Source: F23-D06 sp002392325 (lineage in GTDB: Bacteria; Bacteroidota; Bacteroidia; Bacteroidales; WCHB1-69). Taken from it: a DNA stretch of 31,863 bases. The DNA lies in contig CAMORT010000026.1 in assembly GCA_946624065.1 (NCBI GenBank), positions 1 through 31,863 of the forward strand, given 5' to 3'. Of the stretch, positions 16,312 to 24,012 are shown in pieces. The notes under the pieces are model-generated. The model was given only the letters and a program-made list of their open reading frames with translations. It did not search any database and was not told the origin of the DNA. Position numbers and translations under genes: made by a program. Positions within the stretch are counted from its first letter, which is position 1, and each line of letters starts with the position of its first letter.

Positions 16312-17211
16312 AAACGGGCATTATTAACCACAGCATTTCTTACCCTGCTGCTGATGTGCGGCGGGGCGGCGCGGGGTCAGAACGACACCCTTCCTGACAT
16401 CATGATAGGAGGCATAGCCATCACGGAATCCAATGACAGCATTGTTGGGGATTGTATATCCGGACATGTATCCTATGATGCGTTAACAAAGATTATGACT
16501 TTGGACAATGCCACCATATCAGAAAATGTATCATTTTGGAGAAACAGTCACATCAAAATCAAACTGTTAGGAAACAATTTCATCCAGAATCTATTCATTG
16601 GTCCCGATTCCTGCACTATTATCGGTCCTGGTCATTTGCAAGTTGGGACCGCGACAGAAGGTACGGCAATAGATGCCGCGCGAACATCTTTTCTTGGACT
16701 TATGGGAGGTGCGACGCTAAACATAACGGCTATGAATAAAGGAATAAACACTTTATACGACTATATTGGTGACGACAATCCGATATACCCGTTGTTTGCC
16801 ATTGACAATAGCACGCTGACAATTACAGCCCCTACATGTTTCTTTTTAATACCATACTGGTCGTTGAACAATTGTCACATTGTGTCTCCTACAGGTGTGG
16901 TTTATGATTCCTATCATCATTGGCTGACACAAGACGGGAATATGGTCATGTCAATGCATGATTACATGGAGATTCGACAGGGAATGGTGAATATTTTCGA
17001 GGAGGTGAAACCGAAATGGCGGGCAATTGGTATGGACGGCGGAATTCGTATAGACGGATTAACCCAAAACCAGACAATAGAAGTGTTAAATATTGCGGGT
17101 CAATGTGTTTATGTTGGAAAACCCCAAATGTCAGGCACTTTTATCTCATTGAAATCAGGCATATATATAGTGCGTGTGGGAAAAGAAACTGTCAAAACAA
17201 TTGTACAGTAA
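16309..17211 (+). CDS. Secreted beta-rich protein with T9SS tail, paralogue 1
   Basis: A 300-residue exported protein. The signal peptide MKRALLTTAFLTLLLMCGG is almost identical to that of the barrel-like protein at 14952. The mature domain reads ISGHVSYDALTKIMTLDNATI, then repeated short strands around GNNFIQNLFIGPDSCTIIGPGHLQV, as in a right-handed beta-helix or similar solenoid. The C-terminus (from about 225, IRQGMVNIFEE, GIRIDGLTQNQTIEVLNIAGQ, SGIYIVRVG) has the shape of a T9SS sorting domain. The neighbour at 17312 shares the same layout and key phrases (xISGxxxYxxxxxxxTxxNAT, HMEIR/YMEIRxGxVxxxEE). Function and ligand are unknown; a surface binding protein is a guess. AT-rich. Confidence 0.75.
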   Translation: MKRALLTTAFLTLLLMCGGAARGQNDTLPDIMIGGIAITESNDSIVGDCISGHVSYDALTKIMTLDNATISENVSFWRNSHIKIKLLGNNFIQNLFIGPDSCTIIGPGHLQVGTATEGTAIDAARTSFLGLMGGATLNITAMNKGINTLYDYIGDDNPIYPLFAIDNSTLTITAPTCFFLIPYWSLNNCHIVSPTGVVYDSYHHWLTQDGNMVMSMHDYMEIRQGMVNIFEEVKPKWRAIGMDGGIRIDGLTQNQTIEVLNIAGQCVYVGKPQMSGTFISLKSGIYIVRVGKETVKTIVQ

Positions 17212-17227
17212 ACAAATACTTGATTGT

Positions 17228-17299
17228 ATGAAAAAAATTGTTTGTTTACTTGAAATAATACTTCTTTGCTTGTCTGCAAACGAAAATATTAACCCTTAA
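17228..17299 (+). CDS. Possible 23-residue signal-peptide-like micro-ORF
   Basis: ATG 17228 opens a frame reading MKKIVCLLEIILLCLSA followed by NENINP and a stop. The first part looks like a signal peptide, and the last part is a translation of the conserved leader sequence ACGAAAATATTAACC of the cassette. It ends 12 bases before the next gene's ATG. It may be a leftover signal peptide from a deleted cassette gene or a short leader peptide. Translation is unproven. Confidence 0.35.
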   Translation: MKKIVCLLEIILLCLSANENINP

Positions 17300-17311
17300 A
17301 ATAATAACATT

Positions 17312-18253
17312 ATGAAAAAAAACATTGTTCAATCGTTTTTCTTGATTCTTCTTATACTGTTTTTTGTTTTGAACGGTCAATCACAATATCCATATATTCG
17401 TATTGCGGATGTTCAGGTCACCCCTAACAACCAAGACGACATCACAAGTTCATACATATCGGGGACAATTCGCTATAATTCGGATTCTCACACCCTCACC
17501 TTCCAGAATGCCACGGTCTTACCCTGGACAAGTGGTGATCCCATGGATTATAGCGGCTCCTGGGTGGTTTCAATAGGCGGACACAGTACTGTTGTAAACA
17601 TTGAATTGATCGGGGATAATGAGATATCCGGATTATATCCCTTGGTTATCTATGAGGGAAGTTATAACATTATTGGTACAGGAACACTGACATTGAATTC
17701 CACCTATTTCGAGGGGATCAACTGTGATATCGATGTGCCATCTTTCACTATAACCGGCGGCGCACATGTGAATATTAATGTTCCTTCAAATTCTCCTCAT
17801 TCTGGATTTGCAGGCTCAACGGGCGAATATGCCCACACAATTTTTGAGATGGATTCGAGCAGTCTGACCATCAACGCTGCAAAGTGTTTCAAAACCATTG
17901 AAGGGTTTCAGTTGCGCGGGTGCTGTGTGAGTTCACCCGAAGGTGCATATTATGATCATGACAGCTTGACATTGGTTACAGAATCCGGTGTTGTAAAAAA
18001 TCATATGGAGATTCGCCCGGGGACGGTAGGTGTAGAAGAACATTCTGCCAAGGGGCGTTTTGCATGGGGAGTTTTGGGTGGATTATATGTGAAAAATGAA
18101 TCGGGAACGAGTCAACGGGTGGAAGTGCTGAACACGCTGGGGCAACATGTCGCCAGTGACATTTTACAAGCGGATAGGACATTCATTCCCATGCGCGCTG
18201 GCGCATACATTGTCCGCATAGGAGACAGATCCGCAAAGGTTGTGGTGTATTAA
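17312..18253 (+). CDS. Secreted beta-rich protein with T9SS tail, paralogue 2
   Basis: A 313-residue exported protein with signal peptide MKKNIVQSFFLILLILFF ending near NGQSQ. The mature domain begins IRIADVQVTPNNQDDITSSYISG and continues IRYNSDSHTLTFQNATV, parallel to the protein at 16309. Middle strands such as VVNIELIGDNEISGLYPLVIYEGSYNIIGTGTLTL suggest a beta-solenoid. The C-terminal part (VEEHSAKGRFAWGVLGGLYVKNES, RVEVLNTLGQHVAS, MRAGAYIVRIGDRSAKVVVY) is a T9SS sorting domain. The leader is a degraded cassette copy (17276-17314). The two paralogues are in tandem and have diverged strongly, as expected for surface proteins under diversifying pressure. Function unknown. Confidence 0.75.
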   Translation: MKKNIVQSFFLILLILFFVLNGQSQYPYIRIADVQVTPNNQDDITSSYISGTIRYNSDSHTLTFQNATVLPWTSGDPMDYSGSWVVSIGGHSTVVNIELIGDNEISGLYPLVIYEGSYNIIGTGTLTLNSTYFEGINCDIDVPSFTITGGAHVNINVPSNSPHSGFAGSTGEYAHTIFEMDSSSLTINAAKCFKTIEGFQLRGCCVSSPEGAYYDHDSLTLVTESGVVKNHMEIRPGTVGVEEHSAKGRFAWGVLGGLYVKNESGTSQRVEVLNTLGQHVASDILQADRTFIPMRAGAYIVRIGDRSAKVVVY

Positions 18254-18410
18254 AGAACAAAAAAAATCAAGTATTATGTATCGTAATATATCGGGTCTAA
18301 CATCTAAAATCCAAATTCTCAATTTTTATTATTGCTCCAGCTAATAAATCAAATAAATCATCAAATTGAAGGCGATGAACAATAGACAAATAAACCATAA
18401 CCACCATTTA

Positions 18411-18528
18411 GTCTCTGCCATCCCCACAAACCACGGTCAACACCTCCGACATCCCCTCCGGCCTGTACCTCCTGCGCGTCACCCTGACCGACGGCACCGT
18501 GCGGAATGTGAAGGTGGTGAGACGATAA
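18411..18528 (+). pseudogene. Detached fragment of a T9SS sorting domain
   Basis: Read in the frame ending TAA 18526-18528, this encodes SLPSPQTTVNTSDIPSGLYL, then LRVTLTDGTVRNVKVVRR. It aligns base for base without gaps to 16044-16161; I count about 18 differences in 118 bases. Homology starts abruptly at GTCTCTGCC, inside the palindrome of the other copy. Nothing upstream is in frame with it, so it is a remnant. Confidence 0.85.
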
Positions 18529-18548
18529 CCCTTCACCGTTCACCGTGT

Positions 18549-18580
18549 ACTCTTTTTCCCTATCTTTGCCCCAACGAAAA
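18549..18580 (+). promoter_or_regulatory. Orphan cassette promoter (copy 4)
   Basis: TATCTTTG (18561-18568) with the flanks TTTTTCCC and CCCCAACGAAAAT is the same as in copies 1 and 2, but the sequence then changes into a hairpin repeat and no start codon or gene follows. Confidence 0.8.
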
Positions 18581-18581
18581 T

Positions 18582-18618
18582 CCTACGGGCACCCCTTCTG
18601 GATTCAGAAGGGGAGTTA
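18582..18618 (-). repeat. CCCCTTCT hairpin repeat, inverted copy
   Basis: CCCCTTCT (18592-18599) pairs with AGAAGGGG (18606-18613). Read on the reverse strand it begins AACTCCCCTTCT and ends GGGGTGCCCGTAGG, closely matching the forward copy at 31496-31528. Confidence 0.75.
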
Positions 18619-18666
18619 GTTTCTTGCGGCACTTTTGTGCCACAATCATTATTTGCAGAGGAAAAT

Positions 18667-18745
18667 CCTGATATTAGGTGTTGACCCAACTTGGCGGTCT
18701 GTTGATTAGGATTCCGCCGTTCACTATGTTCACGGCGGAATGGTG
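18667..18745 (+). repeat. Partial copy of the MITE-like element (left-arm type)
   Basis: TGATATTAGG, TTGACCCAAC, GGTCTGTTGATTAGGATTCC and the hairpin ATTCCGCCGT (18711-18720) / ACGGCGGAAT (18732-18741) follow in the same order as the left arm of the element at 26886. The stem here is perfect. The right arm is absent, and the copy lies just past the uvrB 3' end. Confidence 0.8.
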
Positions 18746-18774
18746 TACGCGCCGAAAGAATTCATGAGGAAAGA

Positions 18775-20808
18775 CTAATATTCCTTAATTCTTTGCTCAA
18801 TCCTGATTACCTGATCTCGCAACCCGGTGGCTCGGTCAAAATCCAAATCCTTGACCGCTTTCTCCATTTCTTTACGCAACTGCTTGGATTTCAGTTTCAA
18901 TTGTTCCAAATTCAGCAAACGAATGTCATCCTCCGCCGCCATTGATTCGGTTTGCTGCACCATCTTGTATCTCTTCCGGTCAATCTCGCCCTGCTTGGTC
19001 ACGGCTTCGTCAATCTGGCCGGCCAAATACACCTCCTCGGACTTCACCACGCCCTTGGGCACAATGTGGTGCTCTTCGTTGTAAGCCATCTGCTTGGCCC
19101 TCCGGCGGTTGGTTTCGTCCATCGTGGCCTGCATGGACTTCGTAACCTTGTTGGCATAGAAGATCACCTTGCCGTTCACATGGCGCGCCGCACGCCCCGC
19201 CGTCTGCGTAAGCGAACGCGTGTTGCGCAAAAACCCCTCCTTGTCGGCATCCATGATGGCCACCAAGGAGACTTCCGGCAAGTCCAAACCTTCACGCAGC
19301 AGATTCACGCCCACCAGCACATCAATGGCACCGAAGCGCAAATCCTTCAAAATCTCCACACGGTCCAAGGTCTCCACATCCGAGTGGATATAGCACGACT
19401 TGATGCCGATGCGGATCAGGTAACTGTTCAACTCCTCAGCCATGCGCTTGGTTAGCGTGGTCACCAGCACACGCTCACCACGATCGACGGTGTCTTCAAT
19501 CTCCTCCAGCAAATCATCCACCTGATTCGTGGCAGGACGAACCTCAATCACCGGGTCCAACAAACCTGTGGGGCGCACCACCTGCTCCACCACCACACCT
19601 CCTGACTGCTGCAACTCAAAATCCGCCGGAGTGGCACTCATGTAGATGGACTGCCCAATCATATTCTCAAACTCGTTGAACTTCAACGGACGGTTGTCCA
19701 AAGCCGCCGGCAAACGGAAACCGTAGTCCACCAGATTGATTTTGCGGGAGCGGTCGCCGCCATACATGGCCCCGATTTGGGGAACCGTGACATGGCTTTC
19801 ATCCACCACCAGAATGAAATCATCGGGGAAGAAATCCAGAATGCAGAACGGCCGTTGCCCTGGCTGGCGCTTGTCAAAGTAACGGGAGTAATTCTCAATG
19901 CCGGAGCAATAGCCCAGCTCTTTCATCATCTCCACATCGTAATTCACCCGGTCCTCCAAACGCTTGGCTTCCAAGAACTTGCCAATGGAACGGAAATACT
20001 CAATCTGCTCGCCTAAATCAATCTTGATGTTGTCAATGGCCTCATTCAGCGATTGTTGCGTGGTGACAAAAATGCTGGCCGGATAAATGGTGATCTTATC
20101 CAATTTGTTGATTACCCCACCTGAAGAGGCCTCTATTTCAAATATGGATTCAATCTCATCATCGAAAAATACGATTCTGAACGCATGTTCATTGTACGGC
20201 GGGAAAATGTCCACCGTATCGCCCTTCACGCGGAACTGGGAGGTTTGCAGATCCAGCTCGGTGCGGGAATACAAACTGTTGACAAACGCCAACAGCAGTT
20301 TATTGCGGTCAATCAGCATTCCCGTGTGCAAATGGATGACATTGTTGGCGAAATCATCCGGGTTTCCGATACCGTAAATACAAGATACAGAGGCCACTAC
20401 AATGATGTCGCGCCGACCGGAAAGCAGGGATGCCGTAGTATGCAGACGCAGTTTCTCAATCTCATCATTGATAGCCAGATCCTTCTCAATGTAGGTGTTG
20501 GTAGTGGGAATATAGGCCTCGGGCTGGTAATAATCGTAGTAGGAGACGAAGTACTCCACGGCGTTTTCAGGGAAAAACTGCTTGAACTCGCTGTACAATT
20601 GCGCGGCGAGGGTTTTGTTGTGGCTGAGCACCAGCGCCGGGCGGTTCAGTTCGTTGAGCACATTGGCAATCGTGAAGGTCTTGCCGGAACCCGTCACACC
20701 CAAGAGCGTCTGCGCCTTGTCGCCGCGCCGAATTCCTTCTACTAATTGTTTTATGGCAGCGGGCTGGTCGCCCGATGGTTTATATGATGAGGTGAGTTTG
20801 AAATTCAT
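18775..20808 (-). CDS. uvrB: UvrABC excinuclease subunit B
   Basis: Damage-verification helicase of nucleotide excision repair, loaded by UvrA and then bound by UvrC. The 677 residues are full length. Near the start are YKPSGDQPAAIKQLVEGI and Walker A GVTGSGKT (about 37-44). The beta-hairpin that inserts between DNA strands contains YDYYQPEAYIP, and the Walker B region is VVDESHVTVPQ. Motifs GVNLLREGLDLPEVSL and QTAGRAARH complete the helicase core. The C-terminal UVR domain, which contacts UvrC, is present (LRKEMEKAVKDLDFDRATGLRDQ). It has a promoter that diverges from holA. Confidence 0.97.
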   Translation of the reverse strand: MNFKLTSSYKPSGDQPAAIKQLVEGIRRGDKAQTLLGVTGSGKTFTIANVLNELNRPALVLSHNKTLAAQLYSEFKQFFPENAVEYFVSYYDYYQPEAYIPTTNTYIEKDLAINDEIEKLRLHTTASLLSGRRDIIVVASVSCIYGIGNPDDFANNVIHLHTGMLIDRNKLLLAFVNSLYSRTELDLQTSQFRVKGDTVDIFPPYNEHAFRIVFFDDEIESIFEIEASSGGVINKLDKITIYPASIFVTTQQSLNEAIDNIKIDLGEQIEYFRSIGKFLEAKRLEDRVNYDVEMMKELGYCSGIENYSRYFDKRQPGQRPFCILDFFPDDFILVVDESHVTVPQIGAMYGGDRSRKINLVDYGFRLPAALDNRPLKFNEFENMIGQSIYMSATPADFELQQSGGVVVEQVVRPTGLLDPVIEVRPATNQVDDLLEEIEDTVDRGERVLVTTLTKRMAEELNSYLIRIGIKSCYIHSDVETLDRVEILKDLRFGAIDVLVGVNLLREGLDLPEVSLVAIMDADKEGFLRNTRSLTQTAGRAARHVNGKVIFYANKVTKSMQATMDETNRRRAKQMAYNEEHHIVPKGVVKSEEVYLAGQIDEAVTKQGEIDRKRYKMVQQTESMAAEDDIRLLNLEQLKLKSKQLRKEMEKAVKDLDFDRATGLRDQVIRIEQRIKEY

Positions 20809-20827
20809 TCGTTCTTTTTTAAGGCGG

Positions 20828-20835
20828 CAAAAATA
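20828..20835 (-). promoter_or_regulatory. -7 box of uvrB
   Basis: On the reverse strand this reads TATTTTTG, 19 bases before the uvrB ATG. Only 9 bases separate it from the holA -7 box on the other strand. Confidence 0.7.
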
Positions 20836-20844
20836 ATAAATTTG

Positions 20845-20852
20845 TATCTTTG
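20845..20852 (+). promoter_or_regulatory. -7 box of holA
   Basis: TATCTTTG matches TAnnTTTG, 25 bases before ATG 20878. The expected -33 region would fall in the uvrB leader, so the two promoters overlap. Confidence 0.7.
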
Positions 20853-20877
20853 CGCCTCATACAGACCTTTGAAGATT

Positions 20878-21873
20878 ATGATAAAATACGAGGAACTCGT
20901 CAGCCAACTTAAGAGCCGCCAGTTTGCACCGGTTTACCTCCTCATGGGCGATGAGCCCTTCTATATTGACCGTGTTTGCCGATTCTTTGAAAACAAAGTG
21001 ATCGACGAGGAAAACCGTGACTTCAACCAAGTGGTGGTATATGGCAAAGACACCTCCGCGGCGGAAATTGTAGCCAACGCAAAAGAGTTTCCCTTCGGAA
21101 GTCCTTACAAACTGGTGATTGTAAAAGAGGCCAAAGACCTGAAAGACATAGACTTGCTGAAATCCTATGTGGAGAATCCCGTCAGCACTTCCATTCTCGT
21201 GATCTGCCATAAATACGGCAAACTGAAAGCCACACAATACAAACCTTATGAGAAAAAGGGGGTTGTGTTTGAATCTGTTGGGGTGAAAGATTGGACGCTG
21301 CCCGAATGGATTATGAAGACGGCCACCGAGTTCAAGTTCAAACTGAACCCGCAAACAGCCAATGTGCTTGCGGAGCATATCGGCAACGATTTGTCCCGTA
21401 TTTTCAATGAGTTCGAGAAGTTGAAAGTGATTCTCCCTCCCGGAAGCACGGTCAGTGCGGATGTGGTGGAAAAATACATTGGCATCAGCAAGGAATACAA
21501 CATTTTTGAGCTTCAGGATGCCTTAGGAAGCCGGAATATCCCGAAAATCTACAAGATTATTCAAAATTTCATCCAGCATCCTAGGGAAAATCCCAACATC
21601 AAGACCATCCTGATGCTGTACAACTTCTACCATAAACTGCTGATGTATCACTTGTCGCCCGACAAGAGCAACCAGGCCATGTTTTCCATCTTTGGTAAAC
21701 TGCCGCCGAACATTATGAGCAAGAATGTGCAATACGCGCAAAGTCACACCATCCCGCAACTTTGCTATATCATATCCGTTTTAAGGGAATACGATGCCAA
21801 ATCCAAAGGCGTTGACAGCAACAGTGAGGATGGAGAACTTCTTAAGGAAATGATTTTCAAGATTTTACGTTAA
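20878..21873 (+). CDS. holA: DNA polymerase III delta subunit
   Basis: The clamp-loader subunit that opens the beta clamp. The 331 residues fit the family. The N-terminal AAA+-like domain starts YEELVSQLKSRQFAPVYLLMGDEPFYIDR (a Walker-A-like place without the lysine, as usual for delta). Next come the sensor-like region ILVICHKYGKLKATQYKPYEKKG, the EHIGNDLSRIFNEFEKL segment (about 165-181), and a C-terminal collar domain with the ENPNIKTILMLYNFYHKLLMYH helix. I chose ATG 20878 because a longer in-frame start would lie upstream of the predicted transcription start. The M48 protease gene follows 24 bases later, so they probably share a transcript. Confidence 0.92.
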   Translation: MIKYEELVSQLKSRQFAPVYLLMGDEPFYIDRVCRFFENKVIDEENRDFNQVVVYGKDTSAAEIVANAKEFPFGSPYKLVIVKEAKDLKDIDLLKSYVENPVSTSILVICHKYGKLKATQYKPYEKKGVVFESVGVKDWTLPEWIMKTATEFKFKLNPQTANVLAEHIGNDLSRIFNEFEKLKVILPPGSTVSADVVEKYIGISKEYNIFELQDALGSRNIPKIYKIIQNFIQHPRENPNIKTILMLYNFYHKLLMYHLSPDKSNQAMFSIFGKLPPNIMSKNVQYAQSHTIPQLCYIISVLREYDAKSKGVDSNSEDGELLKEMIFKILR

Positions 21874-21897
21874 TATTTTAAAAAGAATAAAACCTAT

Positions 21898-24009
21898 ATG
21901 AAAAAAATCTTTTTGTTTGGCTGGTTTTTTCTTTTGTGCTTGACCTTCGGGCATGCGCAAAATACAACCTCGGTTCAGACATTCAAACCCTTGCTGTCGG
22001 AAGGTGAGTTCCCGGCATTCTTGAATGAAGTGATGGCCGCCTCACCCAAAGACAACATATACAATGTTTTTCTGAAGAACCTTGTCTCGGAAGGCAAAAT
22101 ACTGTACGGCACGGAGTTGAACCGTTATATTGACAACATTGCCGACCAACTGCTGGCCCAATATCCTGATTTGCGCAAGGAGATCGACATTTACATTCTG
22201 GAGGTTCCAGAGGTGAACGCCTACTCGCTTAAAAACGGTGTCATCCTTGTCAACATGGGAATGCTGGCACAGGTCACCAACGAGGCGGAACTGGCCTTTG
22301 TCATCGCGCACGAGATTGCGCACTACAGCGAGCACCACGGCACTTTGAAACAGAAGGACAAGTCGAAAAACAAGGATTTCGTGAACGACTATCTGGCAAC
22401 CCACCAGTATTCGCGCGATCAGGAGTTTGCCGCCGATCGTGTGGGGTTGACCCAATATTTCCAAAAATCGCCTTACAGTTTCGATGTGTTGGACGGCATC
22501 TTCGATGTACTGCTCTATGCATACCTGCCGTTTGATGAGATTCCGTTCGAGAGATCCGAAGTGGAAACTGATTTTTACACATTTCCGGAAACCCATTTCC
22601 TAAAAACGGTAGCCAACATCTCCGACCGCTCTTCTGTTGTGGATACATTTCTCACACATCCCAACATTGAGAAACGCCGCACTGCGGCCAAGGCGCTAGT
22701 CAAGAGTTTTCCGAACGAGAACCGCAAAATCTTCGTCCAACCGGAAGAAGACTTCGTCCGTGTCCGCGACCTGGCCCGTTTCTCCTGTATAGAGTATTAT
22801 TTGAACAAACACAAATACGACAGGGCCATTTACAATATCCATGTTTTGGAACAGCAATTCCCCGAGAACGAATATCTGGAAAAGGCCAAAGTAACGGCCT
22901 ATTACGGTGTTTCCAAACACAAAAGCGAGGGCTCCACAAAAGACATCCTGACATCCTATCGGGAAGTGGAAGGCAATATGCAACAGGTTTGTTATTTCCT
23001 GTCAAAAACCAACAGACTGGAAACTTCGCTCCTTGCGCTGCGCAAAGCGTGGGCGGCCAATCAAAAGTATCCCAACAACGCATATTTGGAAAGTATTGTC
23101 AAGGATTTGATTTCCGAAATTTTTGTTTCACAAAAGAAAAAATACATCGACTTCTGCGACTATCCTCAAGGCACCAAACTGGAGGATATCACGGACACCC
23201 CATCACCCGAAAACAACGCTCCGGAGAGCAAATACGACCGTATTAAACAGCAAAACCAATACAGCAAGGTTCTGCCTGATCCAAAATTCAAAACCGCCAA
23301 CTACATGCTAGTGGACATCCATCAAGACTCCATCTTTAAAACTATGGTTAACGATGCCGTTGTGAACGCAGAAGCCATTAATCTGCTGGAAAACATTTCC
23401 GATAAGCACCTCGGAGAGGAGAAAAAACTGCTGGTTGCCAAACCTGATTATTATTTATTTGACAACAATTCCCAATTAAAGGTGTCAAAAAGCAAACAAT
23501 ACGCGGCAGATCTTCAAAAGATGATAACCCGTGCGTCCAACAAGATGGGCGTCACCACGATAGCGTATGACACGGACAAGAAAATGCAATATGACTCCAA
23601 AACATACAATGAACTTGTCCGGATTCATCACCTGAATGATGATATCAAATATGGTGGAGGTACGAGAATGCGTTATCACTCCTATCAATATCTTGAAGAT
23701 ATCACCTCCTCTACCGGTACCAAAATGTGCTGTGTAAACGCAGCCCGCAGTCCTTATCATTGGTTTACTTTCGATAAGTTATATTTGTTGTTATACTCCC
23801 TCGCCTGCCCTTACACCATACCGGTTGCGTTGGCCAACTGCTGCTTCATGAAATATGACTCCAATGTCAATTTCTACATTGTGGACATCTCAAAAGGCGA
23901 GATAGAAACAGTATCCTCCTACTCCAAAACCGCTCCCATCAGCCGAGCATATGTGGACGGATTTGTTTACAGTCAATTGGAAAAATACATCAAAAAGGGA
24001 AAACGATAA
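21898..24009 (+). CDS. Exported M48-family zinc metalloprotease
   Basis: A 703-residue periplasmic peptidase. The signal peptide MKKIFLFGWFFLLCLTFGHAQ is followed by the peptidase domain (about 55-240). The zinc motif HEIAH lies at 138-142 inside LAFVIAHEIAHYSEHHGT, and the third ligand is Glu177 in DQEFAAD. This resembles BepA/YfgC and LoiP-type proteases that handle outer-membrane protein quality control. The long C-terminal part (about 300-703) has a helical, TPR-like section (IEYYLNKHKYDRAIYNIHVLEQQFPENEYLEKA) and then a segment I do not recognise. The barrel-like gene starts 3 bases after its stop, so the two are probably translated together. The barrel may be its substrate or partner (inference). 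Confidence 0.88.
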   Translation: MKKIFLFGWFFLLCLTFGHAQNTTSVQTFKPLLSEGEFPAFLNEVMAASPKDNIYNVFLKNLVSEGKILYGTELNRYIDNIADQLLAQYPDLRKEIDIYILEVPEVNAYSLKNGVILVNMGMLAQVTNEAELAFVIAHEIAHYSEHHGTLKQKDKSKNKDFVNDYLATHQYSRDQEFAADRVGLTQYFQKSPYSFDVLDGIFDVLLYAYLPFDEIPFERSEVETDFYTFPETHFLKTVANISDRSSVVDTFLTHPNIEKRRTAAKALVKSFPNENRKIFVQPEEDFVRVRDLARFSCIEYYLNKHKYDRAIYNIHVLEQQFPENEYLEKAKVTAYYGVSKHKSEGSTKDILTSYREVEGNMQQVCYFLSKTNRLETSLLALRKAWAANQKYPNNAYLESIVKDLISEIFVSQKKKYIDFCDYPQGTKLEDITDTPSPENNAPESKYDRIKQQNQYSKVLPDPKFKTANYMLVDIHQDSIFKTMVNDAVVNAEAINLLENISDKHLGEEKKLLVAKPDYYLFDNNSQLKVSKSKQYAADLQKMITRASNKMGVTTIAYDTDKKMQYDSKTYNELVRIHHLNDDIKYGGGTRMRYHSYQYLEDITSSTGTKMCCVNAARSPYHWFTFDKLYLLLYSLACPYTIPVALANCCFMKYDSNVNFYIVDISKGEIETVSSYSKTAPISRAYVDGFVYSQLEKYIKKGKR

Positions 24010-24012
24010 AAA

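Larger units (their letters stand above)
18254..18774. other. Gene-free stretch with fragments and repeats
   Basis: About 520 bases without an intact gene. In order they hold a TCTAACATCTAAAATCC tract (18295-18315), a detached T9SS sorting-domain fragment, an orphan cassette promoter, a CCCCTTCT hairpin repeat, and a partial copy of the MITE-like element ending at the uvrB stop codon. Confidence 0.8.

Noticed and set aside
18366..18671. 101-residue forward frame in the gene-free stretch
   Set aside because: It reads the sorting-domain fragment in the wrong frame and then a promoter and a repeat.
20842..20877. Longer start for holA
   Set aside because: It lies over the -7 box, upstream of the predicted transcription start, and the family N-terminus begins at 20878.
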